This document shows, one piece after another, positions 1 to 8,301 of a DNA stretch of 64,000 bases (its first letter is position 1; the number at the start of each line of letters is the position of its first letter). This DNA comes from Novosphingobium album (ex Hu et al. 2023) (GTDB lineage: Bacteria > Pseudomonadota > Alphaproteobacteria > Sphingomonadales > Sphingomonadaceae). The stretch lies in assembly GCF_022832385.1 (NCBI RefSeq), contig NZ_JALHLE010000010.1, forward strand, positions 1-64,000. The letters run 5' to 3'. A program made the translations under genes and the position numbers. Under the pieces are notes generated by a model, which worked only from the letters and a program-made list of their open reading frames with translations, had not been told where the DNA came from and ran no database searches.

Positions 1-270
1 ACCCAGCATCGCAGAACAACGCTGTATTTCAACCGGAACCTTCGCAAATGTATCGATACCAGGCTCAATTCGCCTGACACCCTTCAATTGCGGAAATTGG
101 TTAACCGGTCGACAACGACATCGCAGACATCGGCAAGGCTTCATGCGCAGAAAACCAATGCCCGCAATTCAGGAAGATCCCCTTTTCGAAGGCAATAGCG
201 GTTAACCGTCTATGATCACGCACGATTGCACTGGACACACCCCGCACAGAAACCAGCCTCGCAGAAACAA
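1..270. other. Intergenic region at window edge, no gene seen
   Basis: No open frame of useful length with coding character is visible on either strand in the first 270 bases. The base composition is less GC-rich than the genes that follow. It may be the control region of a gene lying outside the window. The arsR promoter begins at its right end. Confidence 0.5.
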
Positions 271-329
271 TTGACCCAGACCTGAAAATTCGATATTTCG
301 ATATTTCGATATTTATAGAATTATTGGAG
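271..329 (+). promoter_or_regulatory. arsR promoter, tandem 8-bp repeats (candidate ArsR operator) and RBS
   Basis: A TTGACC hexamer at 271-276 is followed, after a 17-base spacer, by an AT-rich stretch made of three perfect tandem copies of CGATATTT (291-298, 299-306, 307-314). A GGAG ribosome-binding site at 326-329 lies 7 bases before the arsR ATG. ArsR repressors bind AT-rich repeats overlapping the -10 element, so this array is the natural operator. That assignment is inference; the repeats and spacing are seen directly. Confidence 0.55.
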
Positions 330-336
330 TGATGCC

Positions 337-693
337 ATGGACGCAGAAATCGTCATCCGCGCGCTCGCCGCTCTGGCGCAGGAGCACCGCCTTGCCGCCT
401 ACCGCCTGCTGGTGCAGGCCGGGCCAGAGGGCATGGCCGCAGGCGCGCTCTCCGAAACACTCGGCGTTCCGGCTTCCTCGATGAGCTTTCACCTGTCCCA
501 GCTCGCCAATGCCAGGCTGGTGCAGCAGCAGCGCCAGAGCCGGTCGATCATCTATTCGGCCGACTTTGCCGCGATGAACGCGCTCATGGCCTACATGACT
601 GAAAACTGCTGCGGCGGCGTTCCCTGCACCGCCGATACCGGCTGCACGCCCGCAGCCGCCTCCCCCTCTTCCGCACGAAAGGATGTCGCATGA
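337..693 (+). CDS. arsR: ArsR/SmtB-family arsenic-responsive repressor
   Basis: A 118-residue winged-helix protein: the recognition-helix region is near residues 40-60 and the beta-wing near 62-75. The metal box usual in E. coli ArsR helix 3 is absent. Instead cysteines cluster at the C-terminus (C91, C92, C97, C103), resembling the Acidithiobacillus-type ArsR whose As(III) site is C-terminal. It is the first gene of an ars operon and its stop overlaps the arsI start by 4 bases (ATGA), implying coupled translation. It probably represses the whole operon until As(III) or methylarsenite binds. The start is set by a well-spaced GGAG. Confidence 0.92.
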   Translation: MDAEIVIRALAALAQEHRLAAYRLLVQAGPEGMAAGALSETLGVPASSMSFHLSQLANARLVQQQRQSRSIIYSADFAAMNALMAYMTENCCGGVPCTADTGCTPAAASPSSARKDVA

Positions 694-1163
694 AGCGTTT
701 CCATGTCCATGTCGGGGTTGCCGACCTCGATGCCTCGATTGCCTTCTACACCGGCCTGTTCGGCACCGGGCCTGCCGTGACCAAGGCGGACTATGCCAAG
801 TGGATGCTCGAGGACCCGCGCATCAATTTCGCGATCTCGCTCAAGGAAGGCGCGGCCAAGGGGATCGAGCACCTTGGCGTCCAGGTCGAGGACGAGGCCG
901 AACTCGCCGAAGTCTATGGCCGCCTCAAGGCCGCCGACGCGCCGGTCCTCGAGGAAGGCGCGACCGCCTGCTGCTATGCGAAATCGGAAAAGAGCTGGAT
1001 AGCCGATCCCGACGGCGTGGTCTGGGAAGCCTTCCTGACCACCGGCGAGAACACCACCTACGGCGAAAGCCCGGACCTCGCCGGTCTCGCCTCGACGCAG
1101 GCCGCCAGCAATGCCTGCTGCGCGCCGCAGATGCCGTCACCGGCCAAGACCTCCTGCTGCTAA
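690..1163 (+). CDS. arsI: ArsI/CadI-type C-As lyase (VOC-fold dioxygenase)
   Basis: A 157-residue vicinal-oxygen-chelate protein. It carries the vicinal cysteine pair C94-C95 (TACCYAKSEKSW context) that binds trivalent organoarsenicals in ArsI, with H7, H61 and E113 as likely Fe(II) ligands. ArsI cleaves the carbon-arsenic bond of methylarsenite, giving As(III) for export by the Acr3 pump downstream. The C-terminus adds two further Cys-Cys pairs (143-144, 156-157), a tail that could bind metalloid. CadI annotations refer to the same family; the ars context favours ArsI. Confidence 0.9.
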   Translation: MKRFHVHVGVADLDASIAFYTGLFGTGPAVTKADYAKWMLEDPRINFAISLKEGAAKGIEHLGVQVEDEAELAEVYGRLKAADAPVLEEGATACCYAKSEKSWIADPDGVVWEAFLTTGENTTYGESPDLAGLASTQAASNACCAPQMPSPAKTSCC

Positions 1164-1173
1164 GGGCGCATCC

Positions 1174-1680
1174 GTGACCGATCGCCCCTTCCGCATTCTG
1201 GTGCTGTGCACCGGCAACTCGGCCCGCTCGATCCTCGGCGAAGCACTGCTGCGCGAGCTGGGGGACGAGCGGATCGCCGCCTGCAGTGCGGGCAGCAAAC
1301 CGAAGGGTGTGCCGCACCCCGGTGCCCTGCGGCTGCTCGCCCGCAAGGGCATCGACACCTCGGCCTTCCACTCCAAGAGCTGGGACGTCTTCAGCGGCCC
1401 GGATGCCGATCCGGTCGACCTCGCCATCACCGTTTGCGGCAATGCCGCCGCAGAGGCCTGCCCGGTCTTCCCCGGCGCCCCGCTCAAGGCGCATTGGGGC
1501 CTGCCCGACCCGGCGGACGTGGAAGGCAACGAGGCGGCAGTCGACGCCGCCTTCGAGCAAACGTGGCACTGGCTGGACCTGCGCGTGCGCGCGCTGCTGG
1601 CGCTGCCGTTCGAGACAATGGATCACAAGGAACTGATGGGCGAACTCGCCCGCATCGGCGCAATGGAAGGTGCAGCGTGA
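1174..1680 (+). CDS. arsC: Arsenate reductase, low-molecular-weight phosphatase type
   Basis: A 168-residue protein with the P-loop signature CTGNSAR (C12 to R18, CX5R) of LMW-PTPase-like arsenate reductases that reduce As(V) to As(III). The GTG at 1174 is chosen because the conserved beta strand ([14 protein letters not shown]) follows at once; the frame stays open upstream to 1111 but that part overlaps arsI and is not family-like. It lies 10 bases after arsI. Its product As(III) is the Acr3 substrate. Confidence in function is high; the electron donor cannot be read from sequence. Confidence 0.9.
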   Translation: MTDRPFRILVLCTGNSARSILGEALLRELGDERIAACSAGSKPKGVPHPGALRLLARKGIDTSAFHSKSWDVFSGPDADPVDLAITVCGNAAAEACPVFPGAPLKAHWGLPDPADVEGNEAAVDAAFEQTWHWLDLRVRALLALPFETMDHKELMGELARIGAMEGAA

Positions 1681-1700
1681 GGCAGAACATTGATGGGGCG

Positions 1701-2765
1701 ATGACAGCAAACATGATGGACGCGGCCCCGGCCAAGCGCCTGTCCTTCCTCGACCGCTACCTGACGGTGTGGATCTTCGCCGCGATGGCGCTGGGCATCG
1801 GCCTCGGCGCGCTGGTGCCCGCCGTTCCGGCAACGCTGGGGGCGATGTCGGTGGGAACAACCAGCATCCCGATCGCCGTGGGCCTGATCCTGATGATGTT
1901 CCCGCCGCTCGCCAAAGTGCACTATGAAGCGCTGGGGCAGGTCTTTCGTGACGGCAAGCTGCTCGCGCTGTCCTTCGTACTGTGCTGGATCGTGGCCCCC
2001 GCCTTCATGTTCGGCCTCGCCTCGCTGCTCTTGCCCGACAAACCCGAATACATGACCGGCCTGATCCTGATCGGCATCGCCCCGTGCATCGCCATGGTGC
2101 TGGTGTGGAACCAGCTCGCCAAGGGCAGCCCCGAATACGTGACCGGGCTGGTGGCGTTCAATTCGCTGTTCCAGATCGTGTTCTACGTGCCTTATGCCTG
2201 GTTCTACCTCACCGTGCTGCCGCCGGTGTTCGGGCTGGAAGCGCATGTGGTGGACATTTCCTTCGGCACTATCGCCAGGGCCGTGCTCACGTATCTGGGC
2301 ATTCCCTTCCTCGCCGGGTTCCTCGTGCGCAAGAGCCTGATCAAGGCGCGCGGCGCGCAGTGGTACGAAGAGCACTTCCTGCCCGCGATCAGCCCGATCA
2401 CGCTGGTGGCGCTGCTGTTCACCATCGTCGCCATGTTCAGCCTAAAGGGCGGCGAGATCCTCGCCCTGCCGATGGACGCAGTGCGCGTAGGCCTGCCGCT
2501 GGTGATATTCTTCGTGGTGATGTTCGTGCTGGCCTTCGCCAGCGGGCGGGCGGCTGGCGCCGACTATCCGCGCACGGCAGCGCTATCGTTCACGGCGGCC
2601 TCGAACAATTTCGAATTGGCCATCGCCGTCGCTATCGCCGCTTTCGGCCTCGCCTCGCCGGTCGCCTTCGCGGCGGTGATCGGGCCGCTGGTCGAAGTGC
2701 CTGTGCTCATAGCGCTGGTCAATCTCGCGCTCTGGTTCGAGAAGCGCTGGTTCGCCGAAAGTTAG
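1701..2765 (+). CDS. acr3: ACR3-family arsenite efflux transporter
   Basis: A 354-residue protein with about ten hydrophobic segments. It has the conserved TM4 cysteine (C129 in [14 protein letters not shown]) and the NNFEL motif of the ninth helix typical of Acr3/ArsB-2 arsenite permeases (BASS superfamily). It exports As(III) produced by ArsC and ArsI from the cytoplasm. The ATG at 1701 follows a GGGG stretch; an in-frame GTG at 1677 overlapping the arsC stop is an alternative start that would couple the genes. Last gene of the ars operon. Confidence 0.93.
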   Translation: MTANMMDAAPAKRLSFLDRYLTVWIFAAMALGIGLGALVPAVPATLGAMSVGTTSIPIAVGLILMMFPPLAKVHYEALGQVFRDGKLLALSFVLCWIVAPAFMFGLASLLLPDKPEYMTGLILIGIAPCIAMVLVWNQLAKGSPEYVTGLVAFNSLFQIVFYVPYAWFYLTVLPPVFGLEAHVVDISFGTIARAVLTYLGIPFLAGFLVRKSLIKARGAQWYEEHFLPAISPITLVALLFTIVAMFSLKGGEILALPMDAVRVGLPLVIFFVVMFVLAFASGRAAGADYPRTAALSFTAASNNFELAIAVAIAAFGLASPVAFAAVIGPLVEVPVLIALVNLALWFEKRWFAES

Positions 2766-3070
2766 GGCGCGCGGACAGGAAGCATTTTCCTACAGGCATC
2801 AGGCCTGACATCATGCCGGCATGGTCAAGATCCGCACTGCCCAGAGTTTTGGCACATCGGCGCACAAGGTGACGCATTCCGCACACAAAGTGACACTTCC
2901 GGCCCAAGATGACACCTTTTCCTCTGGACCGTGTCACCCGTGTCAACCGGAGTGTCACCTTGCACTCCGCCCGCCGACAATTTCCACAGGTGCGGCTTTG
3001 CCCGAATCCCGCAGCCTCGCTATCAGCGCGGCCAACCGATTCACCACGATTTTACCGGAGCACCAATTTC
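2766..3070. other. Intergenic region before gapR
   Basis: This 305-base region has no convincing gene. Its main content is a cluster of short GTGTCA/TGACAC repeats (separate entry). An open frame running through it from 2909 is only the upstream extension of gapR. Confidence 0.5.
2864..2962. promoter_or_regulatory. Six-copy TGACAC/GTGTCA repeat cluster upstream of gapR
   Basis: Three forward copies of A-A-G-N-TGAC (2866-2875, 2887-2896, 2906-2915) spaced about 20 bases apart are followed by three inverted GTGTCA copies (2931-2936, 2940-2945, 2952-2957). The whole is a large imperfect palindrome of about 99 bases centred near 2920. The spacing of about two helical turns on the left suggests cooperative protein binding. 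No known regulator is assigned. Confidence 0.45.
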
Positions 3071-3307
3071 ATGTCCGAAACCACCGACGATCGCCTGCGC
3101 CTTCTCATCGAGCGCGTCGAGCGCCTCGAGGAAGAGAAGAAGGGCATCTCGGACGACATCCGCGACGTCTACAACGAGGCCAAGGCCGTCGGCTACGACG
3201 TCAAGATCATGCGCCAGATCGTGCGCCTGCGGAAGATGAAGCCCGACGACCGCCGCGAAATGGACATGATCCTCGATACCTACAAGGCAGCGCTCGGCAT
3301 CGACTGA
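3071..3307 (+). CDS. gapR: GapR-family nucleoid-associated protein (DUF2312)
   Basis: A 78-residue, highly charged, helical protein matching DUF2312 (RLRLLIERVERLEEEKK start, VRLRKMKPDDRREMD centre). In Caulobacter GapR binds overtwisted AT-rich DNA and assists replication and segregation. ATG 3071 is chosen because the domain starts there; the frame is open to 2909 but the added residues lack family character and cover the repeat cluster. Function by family; very likely. Confidence 0.9.
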   Translation: MSETTDDRLRLLIERVERLEEEKKGISDDIRDVYNEAKAVGYDVKIMRQIVRLRKMKPDDRREMDMILDTYKAALGID

Positions 3308-3319
3308 TCGCATGGCGCC

Positions 3320-3351
3320 CGCGTCATGGACCCCGGCGATGCCATGACGCG
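3320..3351 (+). terminator. Hairpin downstream of gapR
   Basis: A perfect 10-bp inverted repeat (CGCGTCATGG at 3320-3329, CCATGACGCG at 3342-3351) with a 12-base loop lies 12 bases after the gapR stop. There is no T-tract, so it may be a Rho-assisted terminator or mRNA 3' stabiliser rather than a classical intrinsic terminator. Confidence 0.45.
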
Positions 3352-3394
3352 GACACCAAGGTGATCTATGCTCCCGTCTGAACGAGGAGCTGCC

Positions 3395-3427
3395 ATGTCC
3401 ACATCCTCCCCAGCCGTGACCGCGTGA
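3395..3427 (+). CDS. Possible 10-codon leader peptide coupled to the VOC gene
   Basis: A strong GAGGAG ribosome-binding site at 3384-3389 serves an ATG at 3395, not the larger gene downstream. The tiny frame encodes MSTSSPAVTA and stops at TGA 3425-3427, which shares a base with the next ATG (TGATG). This is the geometry of a translational-coupling leader. It could also be chance or remnant sequence; no family is known. Confidence 0.3.
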   Translation: MSTSSPAVTA

Positions 3428-3972
3428 TGCGCTGGCGCGGTGTGCATCACGTCGAGTTCTCGGTGCTCGACTACGAACGCTCGGTCGCCTTCTACGACCG
3501 CATGTTCGGCTGGCTCGGCTACACGAGCTTCTGGACGCTCGATATCGGGTACCGCTCCACCTACTACATGGCGCGCTTCCCGCTGCCGCACAGCTATATC
3601 GGCATCCAGCCGGCGAAGAGCGGCGGCAAGATCGACCATGAGGCGCGCGCCACCGGGATCCACCACATCGCGCTGTGGGCACGCAATCGCCGCGAGGTCG
3701 ATGCCTTCCATTGCAGGTTCCTGCTGCCCGAGGGGCTTGCCGTGACCGACCCGCCCGCCGCCTACGACGTCTATGCGCCGGGCTACTACGCCGTGTTCTT
3801 CGATGATCCGATCAGCGGCATCCACTGGGAACTGGCGCACACGCCCCGCCTGCCGACGCCCAGCCAGTTCCTGCGCTTCCGCCGGGCGATGCGGGCGGCG
3901 GCGGCCGATCATCCCGAATGGACCGACAAGCCCGAACGCCTGTTCCTGCGCAAACTGCCGAAGCGCCACTGA
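3427..3972 (+). CDS. VOC/glyoxalase-fold protein
   Basis: A 181-residue protein of the vicinal-oxygen-chelate superfamily. It has the N-terminal strand [22 protein letters not shown], a second half beginning [18 protein letters not shown], and a C-terminal [15 protein letters not shown] with the usual metal-ligand Glu. The first His and final Glu fit a metal site but the substrate is unknown. It has no good ribosome-binding site of its own and abuts a short leader frame. It stands alone between gapR and yebC, so context gives no function. Confidence 0.8.
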   Translation: MRWRGVHHVEFSVLDYERSVAFYDRMFGWLGYTSFWTLDIGYRSTYYMARFPLPHSYIGIQPAKSGGKIDHEARATGIHHIALWARNRREVDAFHCRFLLPEGLAVTDPPAAYDVYAPGYYAVFFDDPISGIHWELAHTPRLPTPSQFLRFRRAMRAAAADHPEWTDKPERLFLRKLPKRH

Positions 3973-4057
3973 GCCCGTCCACCGCAGCGGTTGCTCTTGC
4001 CCCCGCCCCTGTTGTAAGGGCGCCGTCACTTCACCAGACCAGCAGAACGAACGGACC

Positions 4058-4822
4058 ATGGCAGGCCATTCCAAATTCAAGAACATCATGCACCGCAAGG
4101 GCGCGCAGGACAAAAAGCGCTCCGCGCAGTTCAGCAAGCTTTCGCGCGAAATCACCGTCGCGGCCAAGATGGGCATGCCCGATCCGGACATGAACCCGCG
4201 CCTGCGCGCCGCCGTCAACGCCGCCAAGGCGCAGTCGATGCCCAAGGACAACATCCAGCGCGCCATCGACAAGGCGAGCAAGGGCGATTCCGAGAACTAC
4301 GAGGAAGTCCGATATGAGGGCTATGGCCCGGGCGGCGTCGCGCTGATCGTCGAGGCGCTGACCGACAACCGCAACCGCACCGCCACCAACGTGCGCACCG
4401 CGTTCTCGAAGAACGGCGGCAACCTCGGCGCCTCTGGCGCGGTGAGCCACGGCTTCGAACGCCTCGGCCTGATCGAGTACCCAGCCAGCGTGGGCGATGA
4501 GGACAAGGTCCTCGAAGCCGCGATCGAAGCCGGTGCCGACGATGTCGAAAGCGACATGGGCGACGGCGACGAGAATCCCGGCAGCCACCAGATCTGGGTT
4601 TCGGTCGATTCGCTGCACGAAGTGGCCGCCGAACTCGAAAAGACGCTCGGCGAAGCCGAAGGCGTGAAGCTGGCCTGGCGTCCGAACCTCAAGGTCGATG
4701 TCGACGAGGGCACCGCGAGCACGCTGATGAAGCTGGTCGACACGCTCGACGACGATGACGACGTCCAGACTGTCTGGGGCAATTACGAGATCTCCGACGA
4801 AGTCATGGAGAAACTCGGCTGA
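4058..4822 (+). CDS. yebC: YebC/PmpR-family protein
   Basis: A 254-residue protein with the hallmark N-terminus [21 protein letters not shown] and the full three-domain length. YebC-type proteins were described as transcriptional regulators and, more recently, as ribosome-associated factors easing stalling at proline-rich motifs. It is the first gene of yebC-ruvC, an order common in many bacteria. The ATG at 4058 is fixed by the family N-terminus. Its stop overlaps the inferred non-canonical ruvC start. Confidence 0.95.
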   Translation: MAGHSKFKNIMHRKGAQDKKRSAQFSKLSREITVAAKMGMPDPDMNPRLRAAVNAAKAQSMPKDNIQRAIDKASKGDSENYEEVRYEGYGPGGVALIVEALTDNRNRTATNVRTAFSKNGGNLGASGAVSHGFERLGLIEYPASVGDEDKVLEAAIEAGADDVESDMGDGDENPGSHQIWVSVDSLHEVAAELEKTLGEAEGVKLAWRPNLKVDVDEGTASTLMKLVDTLDDDDDVQTVWGNYEISDEVMEKLG

Positions 4823-5295
4823 TCATTATCGGCCTCGACCCTGGCCTCACCTGCACCGGCTGGGGGATCGTCGCGAAATCGGGCAGCCGGCTCAGCCACG
4901 TGGCCAACGGGCAGATCCGCACCGATGCCAAGGCCAGCATGGCCGAACGGCTTGTCGAACTCGACGCGGCGCTGACCGACGTCATCCTCCACCACCGCCC
5001 TGACGCAGGCGCGGTGGAGGAAGTCTTCGTGAACGTGAACCCGCAGTCGACACTGAAGCTGGGACAGGCCCGCGGCGTCGCCATGCTCAGCCTCGCCCGC
5101 GCCGGGATGCCGGTGGCCGAATACCCGACCAAGGTCATAAAGAAGGCCCTCGTCGGCACCGGAGGCGCGGACAAGAAGCAGATCCAGCACATGCTCAAGG
5201 TGCTGCTGCCGGGCGTCAAGCTGGCGGGCGAGGACGCTTCCGACGCGCTCGCTGTCGCGATTACACACGGCAACATGCTGGGAAGCCACCGCTGA
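4819..5295 (+). CDS. ruvC: Crossover junction endodeoxyribonuclease RuvC, non-canonical start
   Basis: RuvC resolves Holliday junctions moved by RuvAB. The catalytic-strand sequence [16 protein letters not shown] is encoded from 4822 and contains the first catalytic Asp (D7 counting the CTG as residue 1); the glutamate lies in AVEEVFVN and later aspartates in [12 protein letters not shown]. The first ATG/GTG/TTG in the frame is GTG 4900, which would delete the Asp strand. A GGAG at 4807-4810 sits 8 bases before CTG 4819, which overlaps the yebC stop as CTGA. Start at CTG 4819 (158 residues) is inferred; ATC 4822 or ATT 4825 are alternatives. Confidence 0.85.
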   Translation: MIIIGLDPGLTCTGWGIVAKSGSRLSHVANGQIRTDAKASMAERLVELDAALTDVILHHRPDAGAVEEVFVNVNPQSTLKLGQARGVAMLSLARAGMPVAEYPTKVIKKALVGTGGADKKQIQHMLKVLLPGVKLAGEDASDALAVAITHGNMLGSHR

Positions 5296-5311
5296 GCAGG
5301 CCAGCGCCTGC
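5296..5311. terminator. Bidirectional hairpin between ruvC and a convergent gene
   Basis: A 6-bp GC stem (GCAGGC 5296-5301, GCCTGC 5306-5311) with a CAGC loop, extendable by GCTGA/TCAGC across a 2-base bulge, fills the 18-base gap between the ruvC stop and the stop of the convergent membrane-protein gene. It could terminate both. There is no T-tract. Confidence 0.4.
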
Positions 5312-5313
5312 CT

Positions 5314-5730
5314 TCAGCAGAAGACTTCGGCCTCGTCATCCTCGAACAAGACGCCGCGTTTCAACGCCAAGGCGCCGCGGATGCCGTTGACCATGATCAC
5401 AAGCACGACGACCGACAGGATAAAGCCGCCTATCGAAAGGCTCACGGCTTTTCCGATCGTCTCTGCAGTGAGCAGAAGCGCAGCATAGCCACCCCAGAAA
5501 ACGCCTTTCCCGGCGCGCAGACGCAGCCCCGCAATCACGCCAACGACGGCTTCCAGCCCGCCTCCGAACATGAACCCGATTCCTTCCGGCGTGGTATAAC
5601 CGGCAATGCCGCCAAGCAGTGCGACCCCAAGCGCCCCCATCCCGGCGAACACGAAGCATGCCAGCCCTCCCTGCTTGGCCGCACCCGTTGCACCTGCACG
5701 CGTGGTCAGATCGATATCATAGAAAGCCAT
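5314..5730 (-). CDS. Small integral membrane protein, unknown
   Basis: A 138-residue protein with about four hydrophobic segments rich in Gly and Ala (e.g. LACFVFAGMGALGVALLGGI, then IGGFILSVVVLVIMVNGI) and an acidic C-terminus ending in Cys. The start at 5730 follows a GAGGT site; the frame extends further upstream without family-like sequence. It sits opposite to and between ruvC and ruvA, splitting the usual ruvCAB run. No family recognised and no function proposed. Confidence 0.6.
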   Translation of the reverse strand: MAFYDIDLTTRAGATGAAKQGGLACFVFAGMGALGVALLGGIAGYTTPEGIGFMFGGGLEAVVGVIAGLRLRAGKGVFWGGYAALLLTAETIGKAVSLSIGGFILSVVVLVIMVNGIRGALALKRGVLFEDDEAEVFC

Positions 5731-5849
5731 CCCAAAGACCTCGGTTCGCCACCAGCTGCGCTCGAATATGAAGCCTGCCCCTTTGCTCTGGGCAAAACAA
5801 GCAGGAAGCCTCTGGCGCGCGGTTAGCATCCCTGTCATAGGAACAAACC

Positions 5850-6455
5850 ATGATCGCCAAGCTCACAGGACTGCTCGACGATACCGGCCCGGACTGGGCT
5901 GTAATCGACGTGAACGGGGTGGGCTATCTGGTCCACTGCTCGGCGCGTACGCTGGAACGTCTCGGCATTCGGGGCGACCGCGTGGTCGTCCATACCGAAA
6001 TGCAGGTATCCGAAACTGACCAGCGTCTGATCGGCTTTGCCAGCGGCGCCGAGCGCGACTGGTTCAAGCTGCTCACCGCCGTGCAGGGCGTAGGCTCGAA
6101 GGTGGCCCTCGCGATCCTGTCCGCGCTGACCACCGAGGAACTGCAGCGCGCCTGTGCGGGCGGTGACGCGGCCATGGTTGCGCGCGCCAATGGCGTCGGA
6201 CCAAAACTGGCAAGCCGCATCGTCAACGAACTGAAGGAAAAGGCCGGCGGCATGGCAACTGTGCCGGGCGCGCCGGGAAGCACGCCTGTCGCAACGCCGG
6301 GGGCAGCCAGCGCCGATGCCGTTTCGGCACTGCAGAACCTCGGCTTCAAACCCGCCATCGCCAGCGCCGCAGTGGCCCATGCTGTGGGCGAACTGGGCGA
6401 AGACGCCGGACTGAACGACCTCGTGCGTGTGGCCCTCAAGCAGGCTGCCGGATAG
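5850..6455 (+). CDS. ruvA: Holliday junction DNA helicase subunit RuvA
   Basis: A 201-residue protein with the N-terminal OB fold ([25 protein letters not shown]), the double helix-hairpin-helix centre ([16 protein letters not shown] and [19 protein letters not shown]) and a C-terminal domain that contacts RuvB. It binds Holliday junctions as a tetramer. Length matches the family. A DsrE-like gene lies between it and ruvB. Confidence 0.96.
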   Translation: MIAKLTGLLDDTGPDWAVIDVNGVGYLVHCSARTLERLGIRGDRVVVHTEMQVSETDQRLIGFASGAERDWFKLLTAVQGVGSKVALAILSALTTEELQRACAGGDAAMVARANGVGPKLASRIVNELKEKAGGMATVPGAPGSTPVATPGAASADAVSALQNLGFKPAIASAAVAHAVGELGEDAGLNDLVRVALKQAAG

Positions 6456-6471
6456 CAAGGAGCACATACCG

Positions 6472-7014
6472 ATGCGTACTCTCACCCTAGCCATGTTCGC
6501 GGTCGCCCTGTCGGCAACACCGATTCTGGCGCAGGACATGTCCGCCTTCACCGCAGGACCGGTTTTCAGCGATTACGGGAAGGTGGCGAAGATCGATAGC
6601 GACCTTCCTGTCACCTCGGATACGCAACTCAAGGTAATTTTGAACGCCAAGGACGGAGCCGGGCCGGGCGAAGTCGTGCGCGCGTTCGAATCCGCCGCCC
6701 GCTTCATCAACATGAACGTGGCCGCCGGAGTGCCGGAAAAGAACATCCATGTCGTGCTTGTCGTCCACGGCAAGGCGACCTGGAACCTGACAAATGCAGC
6801 CGCTTACGCCCGGCATGATCCGGACCACCCCAACGCCAGTGCGCCGCTGGTCGAACAGCTGCTGAACCACGGCGTCACCATCTACCTGTGCGGCCAGAGC
6901 GCGGCGGCGAACGGCATCGCCAAGAGCGACCTTCTGCCCGGCGTGAAGCTCTCCCTGTCCGCCATGAACGCCTTTGCGCAACTCCAGCCGCAGGGCTACG
7001 TGCTCATCCCGTGA
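6472..7014 (+). CDS. Secreted DsrE-like protein
   Basis: A 180-residue protein with a signal peptide ([21 protein letters not shown]), so probably periplasmic. The rest is a DsrE/DsrF-like fold: [13 protein letters not shown] start, a beta strand [12 protein letters not shown] and the conserved cysteine segment [15 protein letters not shown]. DsrE proteins handle sulfur or have regulatory roles; exported versions are uncharacterised. It lies between ruvA and ruvB and its stop overlaps the ruvB GTG start (GTGA). Cotranscription with a DNA-repair helicase is odd and the functional link is unknown. Confidence 0.75.
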   Translation: MRTLTLAMFAVALSATPILAQDMSAFTAGPVFSDYGKVAKIDSDLPVTSDTQLKVILNAKDGAGPGEVVRAFESAARFINMNVAAGVPEKNIHVVLVVHGKATWNLTNAAAYARHDPDHPNASAPLVEQLLNHGVTIYLCGQSAAANGIAKSDLLPGVKLSLSAMNAFAQLQPQGYVLIP

Positions 7015-8066
7015 CCGACAACCCCATCCTCACCTCCTCGCGCCAGCCGGAAGATGCCGATGCGGCGCTGCGGCCCAAGACACTGTCCGAATTCGTCGGG
7101 CAGGCGGCCGCCAAGGACAACCTGCGCGTCTTCATCGAAAGCGCCAAGTCCCGGCGTGAGGCGATGGACCATGTGCTGTTCTTCGGCCCGCCGGGTCTGG
7201 GCAAGACGACGCTGGCGCAGATCGTCGCGCGCGAACTGGGCGTGGGCTTTCGCGCCACCAGCGGCCCGGTGATCGCCAAGGCGGGTGATCTGGCGGCGCT
7301 GCTCACCAATCTCGAACATGGTGACGTCCTGTTCATCGACGAAATCCACCGGCTCAATCCGGTGGTCGAGGAAGTACTCTATCCGGCGATGGAAGACCGT
7401 GCGCTCGATCTCATCATCGGCGAGGGCCCTTCGGCGCGCTCGGTGCGGATCGACCTGCCTCCGTTCACGCTGATCGGCGCCACCACCCGGCAGGGCCTGC
7501 TGCAGACGCCGCTGCGCGACCGCTTCGGCATCCCAGTGCGCCTGCAGTTCTACACCGTGCCCGAACTGGAACACGTGGTGACGCGCGGCGCCGGGCTGCT
7601 CGGCATCGGCATGGACAAGGGCGGCGCGACCGAGATCGCGCGCCGCTCGCGCGGGACGCCGCGTGTGGCCGGGCGGCTGATGCGCCGCGTGCGCGACTTT
7701 GCCCATGTTGCAGGCAGCGACGTCATTACCCGCGCCATCGCCGACGATGCGCTGACCCGGCTGGAAGTCGATTCCATCGGCCTCGATTCGCAGGACCGGC
7801 GTTACCTGCGGATGATCGCGGATATCTACAAGGGGGGGCCGGTCGGCGTGGAAACGCTGGCTGCCGGCCTCTCCGAGCCGCGCGACACGATCGAGGAAGT
7901 GATCGAGCCCTACCTCATCCAGCTGGGGCTGGTCGCCCGGACAGCGCGCGGGCGGTGCCTCAACGAAATGGGCTGGAAGCACCTCGGCCTCACGCCGCCC
8001 ACAGGTTCCCCCATGGCATCTCAGGGCGGCCTGTTCGATTCGGACGACGCGGGCGCAGAGAACTGA
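7011..8066 (+). CDS. ruvB: Holliday junction branch migration helicase RuvB
   Basis: A 351-residue AAA+ ATPase. Walker [10 protein letters not shown], Walker B DEIHRL, sensor-1 GATTRQG and the arginine finger region are present, followed by a C-terminal winged helix. GTG 7011 is chosen because the typical N-terminus ([13 protein letters not shown]) follows directly and it overlaps the preceding stop by 4 bases. RuvB motors drive branch migration on RuvA-bound junctions. Confidence 0.96.
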   Translation: MTDNPILTSSRQPEDADAALRPKTLSEFVGQAAAKDNLRVFIESAKSRREAMDHVLFFGPPGLGKTTLAQIVARELGVGFRATSGPVIAKAGDLAALLTNLEHGDVLFIDEIHRLNPVVEEVLYPAMEDRALDLIIGEGPSARSVRIDLPPFTLIGATTRQGLLQTPLRDRFGIPVRLQFYTVPELEHVVTRGAGLLGIGMDKGGATEIARRSRGTPRVAGRLMRRVRDFAHVAGSDVITRAIADDALTRLEVDSIGLDSQDRRYLRMIADIYKGGPVGVETLAAGLSEPRDTIEEVIEPYLIQLGLVARTARGRCLNEMGWKHLGLTPPTGSPMASQGGLFDSDDAGAEN

Positions 8067-8301
8067 AACCGCGAAATAATCTGTCGAACCCGTTTACAAA
8101 CGGCAGTCGTGCAAGTGCCGTTTTGGTACACTCGCCTGTTCAAGGCGGTCAATTAACCTGATTTCTCACTTCGGGACGGCCAAATCCCGGTTAACGCCGT
8201 TGTTCCGTTAACCGGACTCTGCGTTGTTTCTGTCAGATGGAATGTCCGTAGCCCCGTTTTCAGTCGGGATTGCGGAGCGGAAACAACAGAGAGCAACGCT
8301 T
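8067..8301 (+). promoter_or_regulatory. Upstream region of serine-rich protein gene with inverted repeat
   Basis: This 235-base gap contains a perfect inverted repeat CGGTTAAC (8188-8195) / GTTAACCG (8207-8214) with an 11-base spacer. The halves carry GTTAAC, reminiscent of CtrA half-sites (TTAAC), but the spacing does not match the CtrA TTAA-N7-TTAA box. No clear -35/-10 pair is assigned. Confidence 0.35.

Noticed and set aside
8188..8214. CtrA binding box upstream of the serine-rich gene
   Set aside because: GTTAAC half-sites are present but the TTAA spacing is not the 7 bases of the CtrA consensus.
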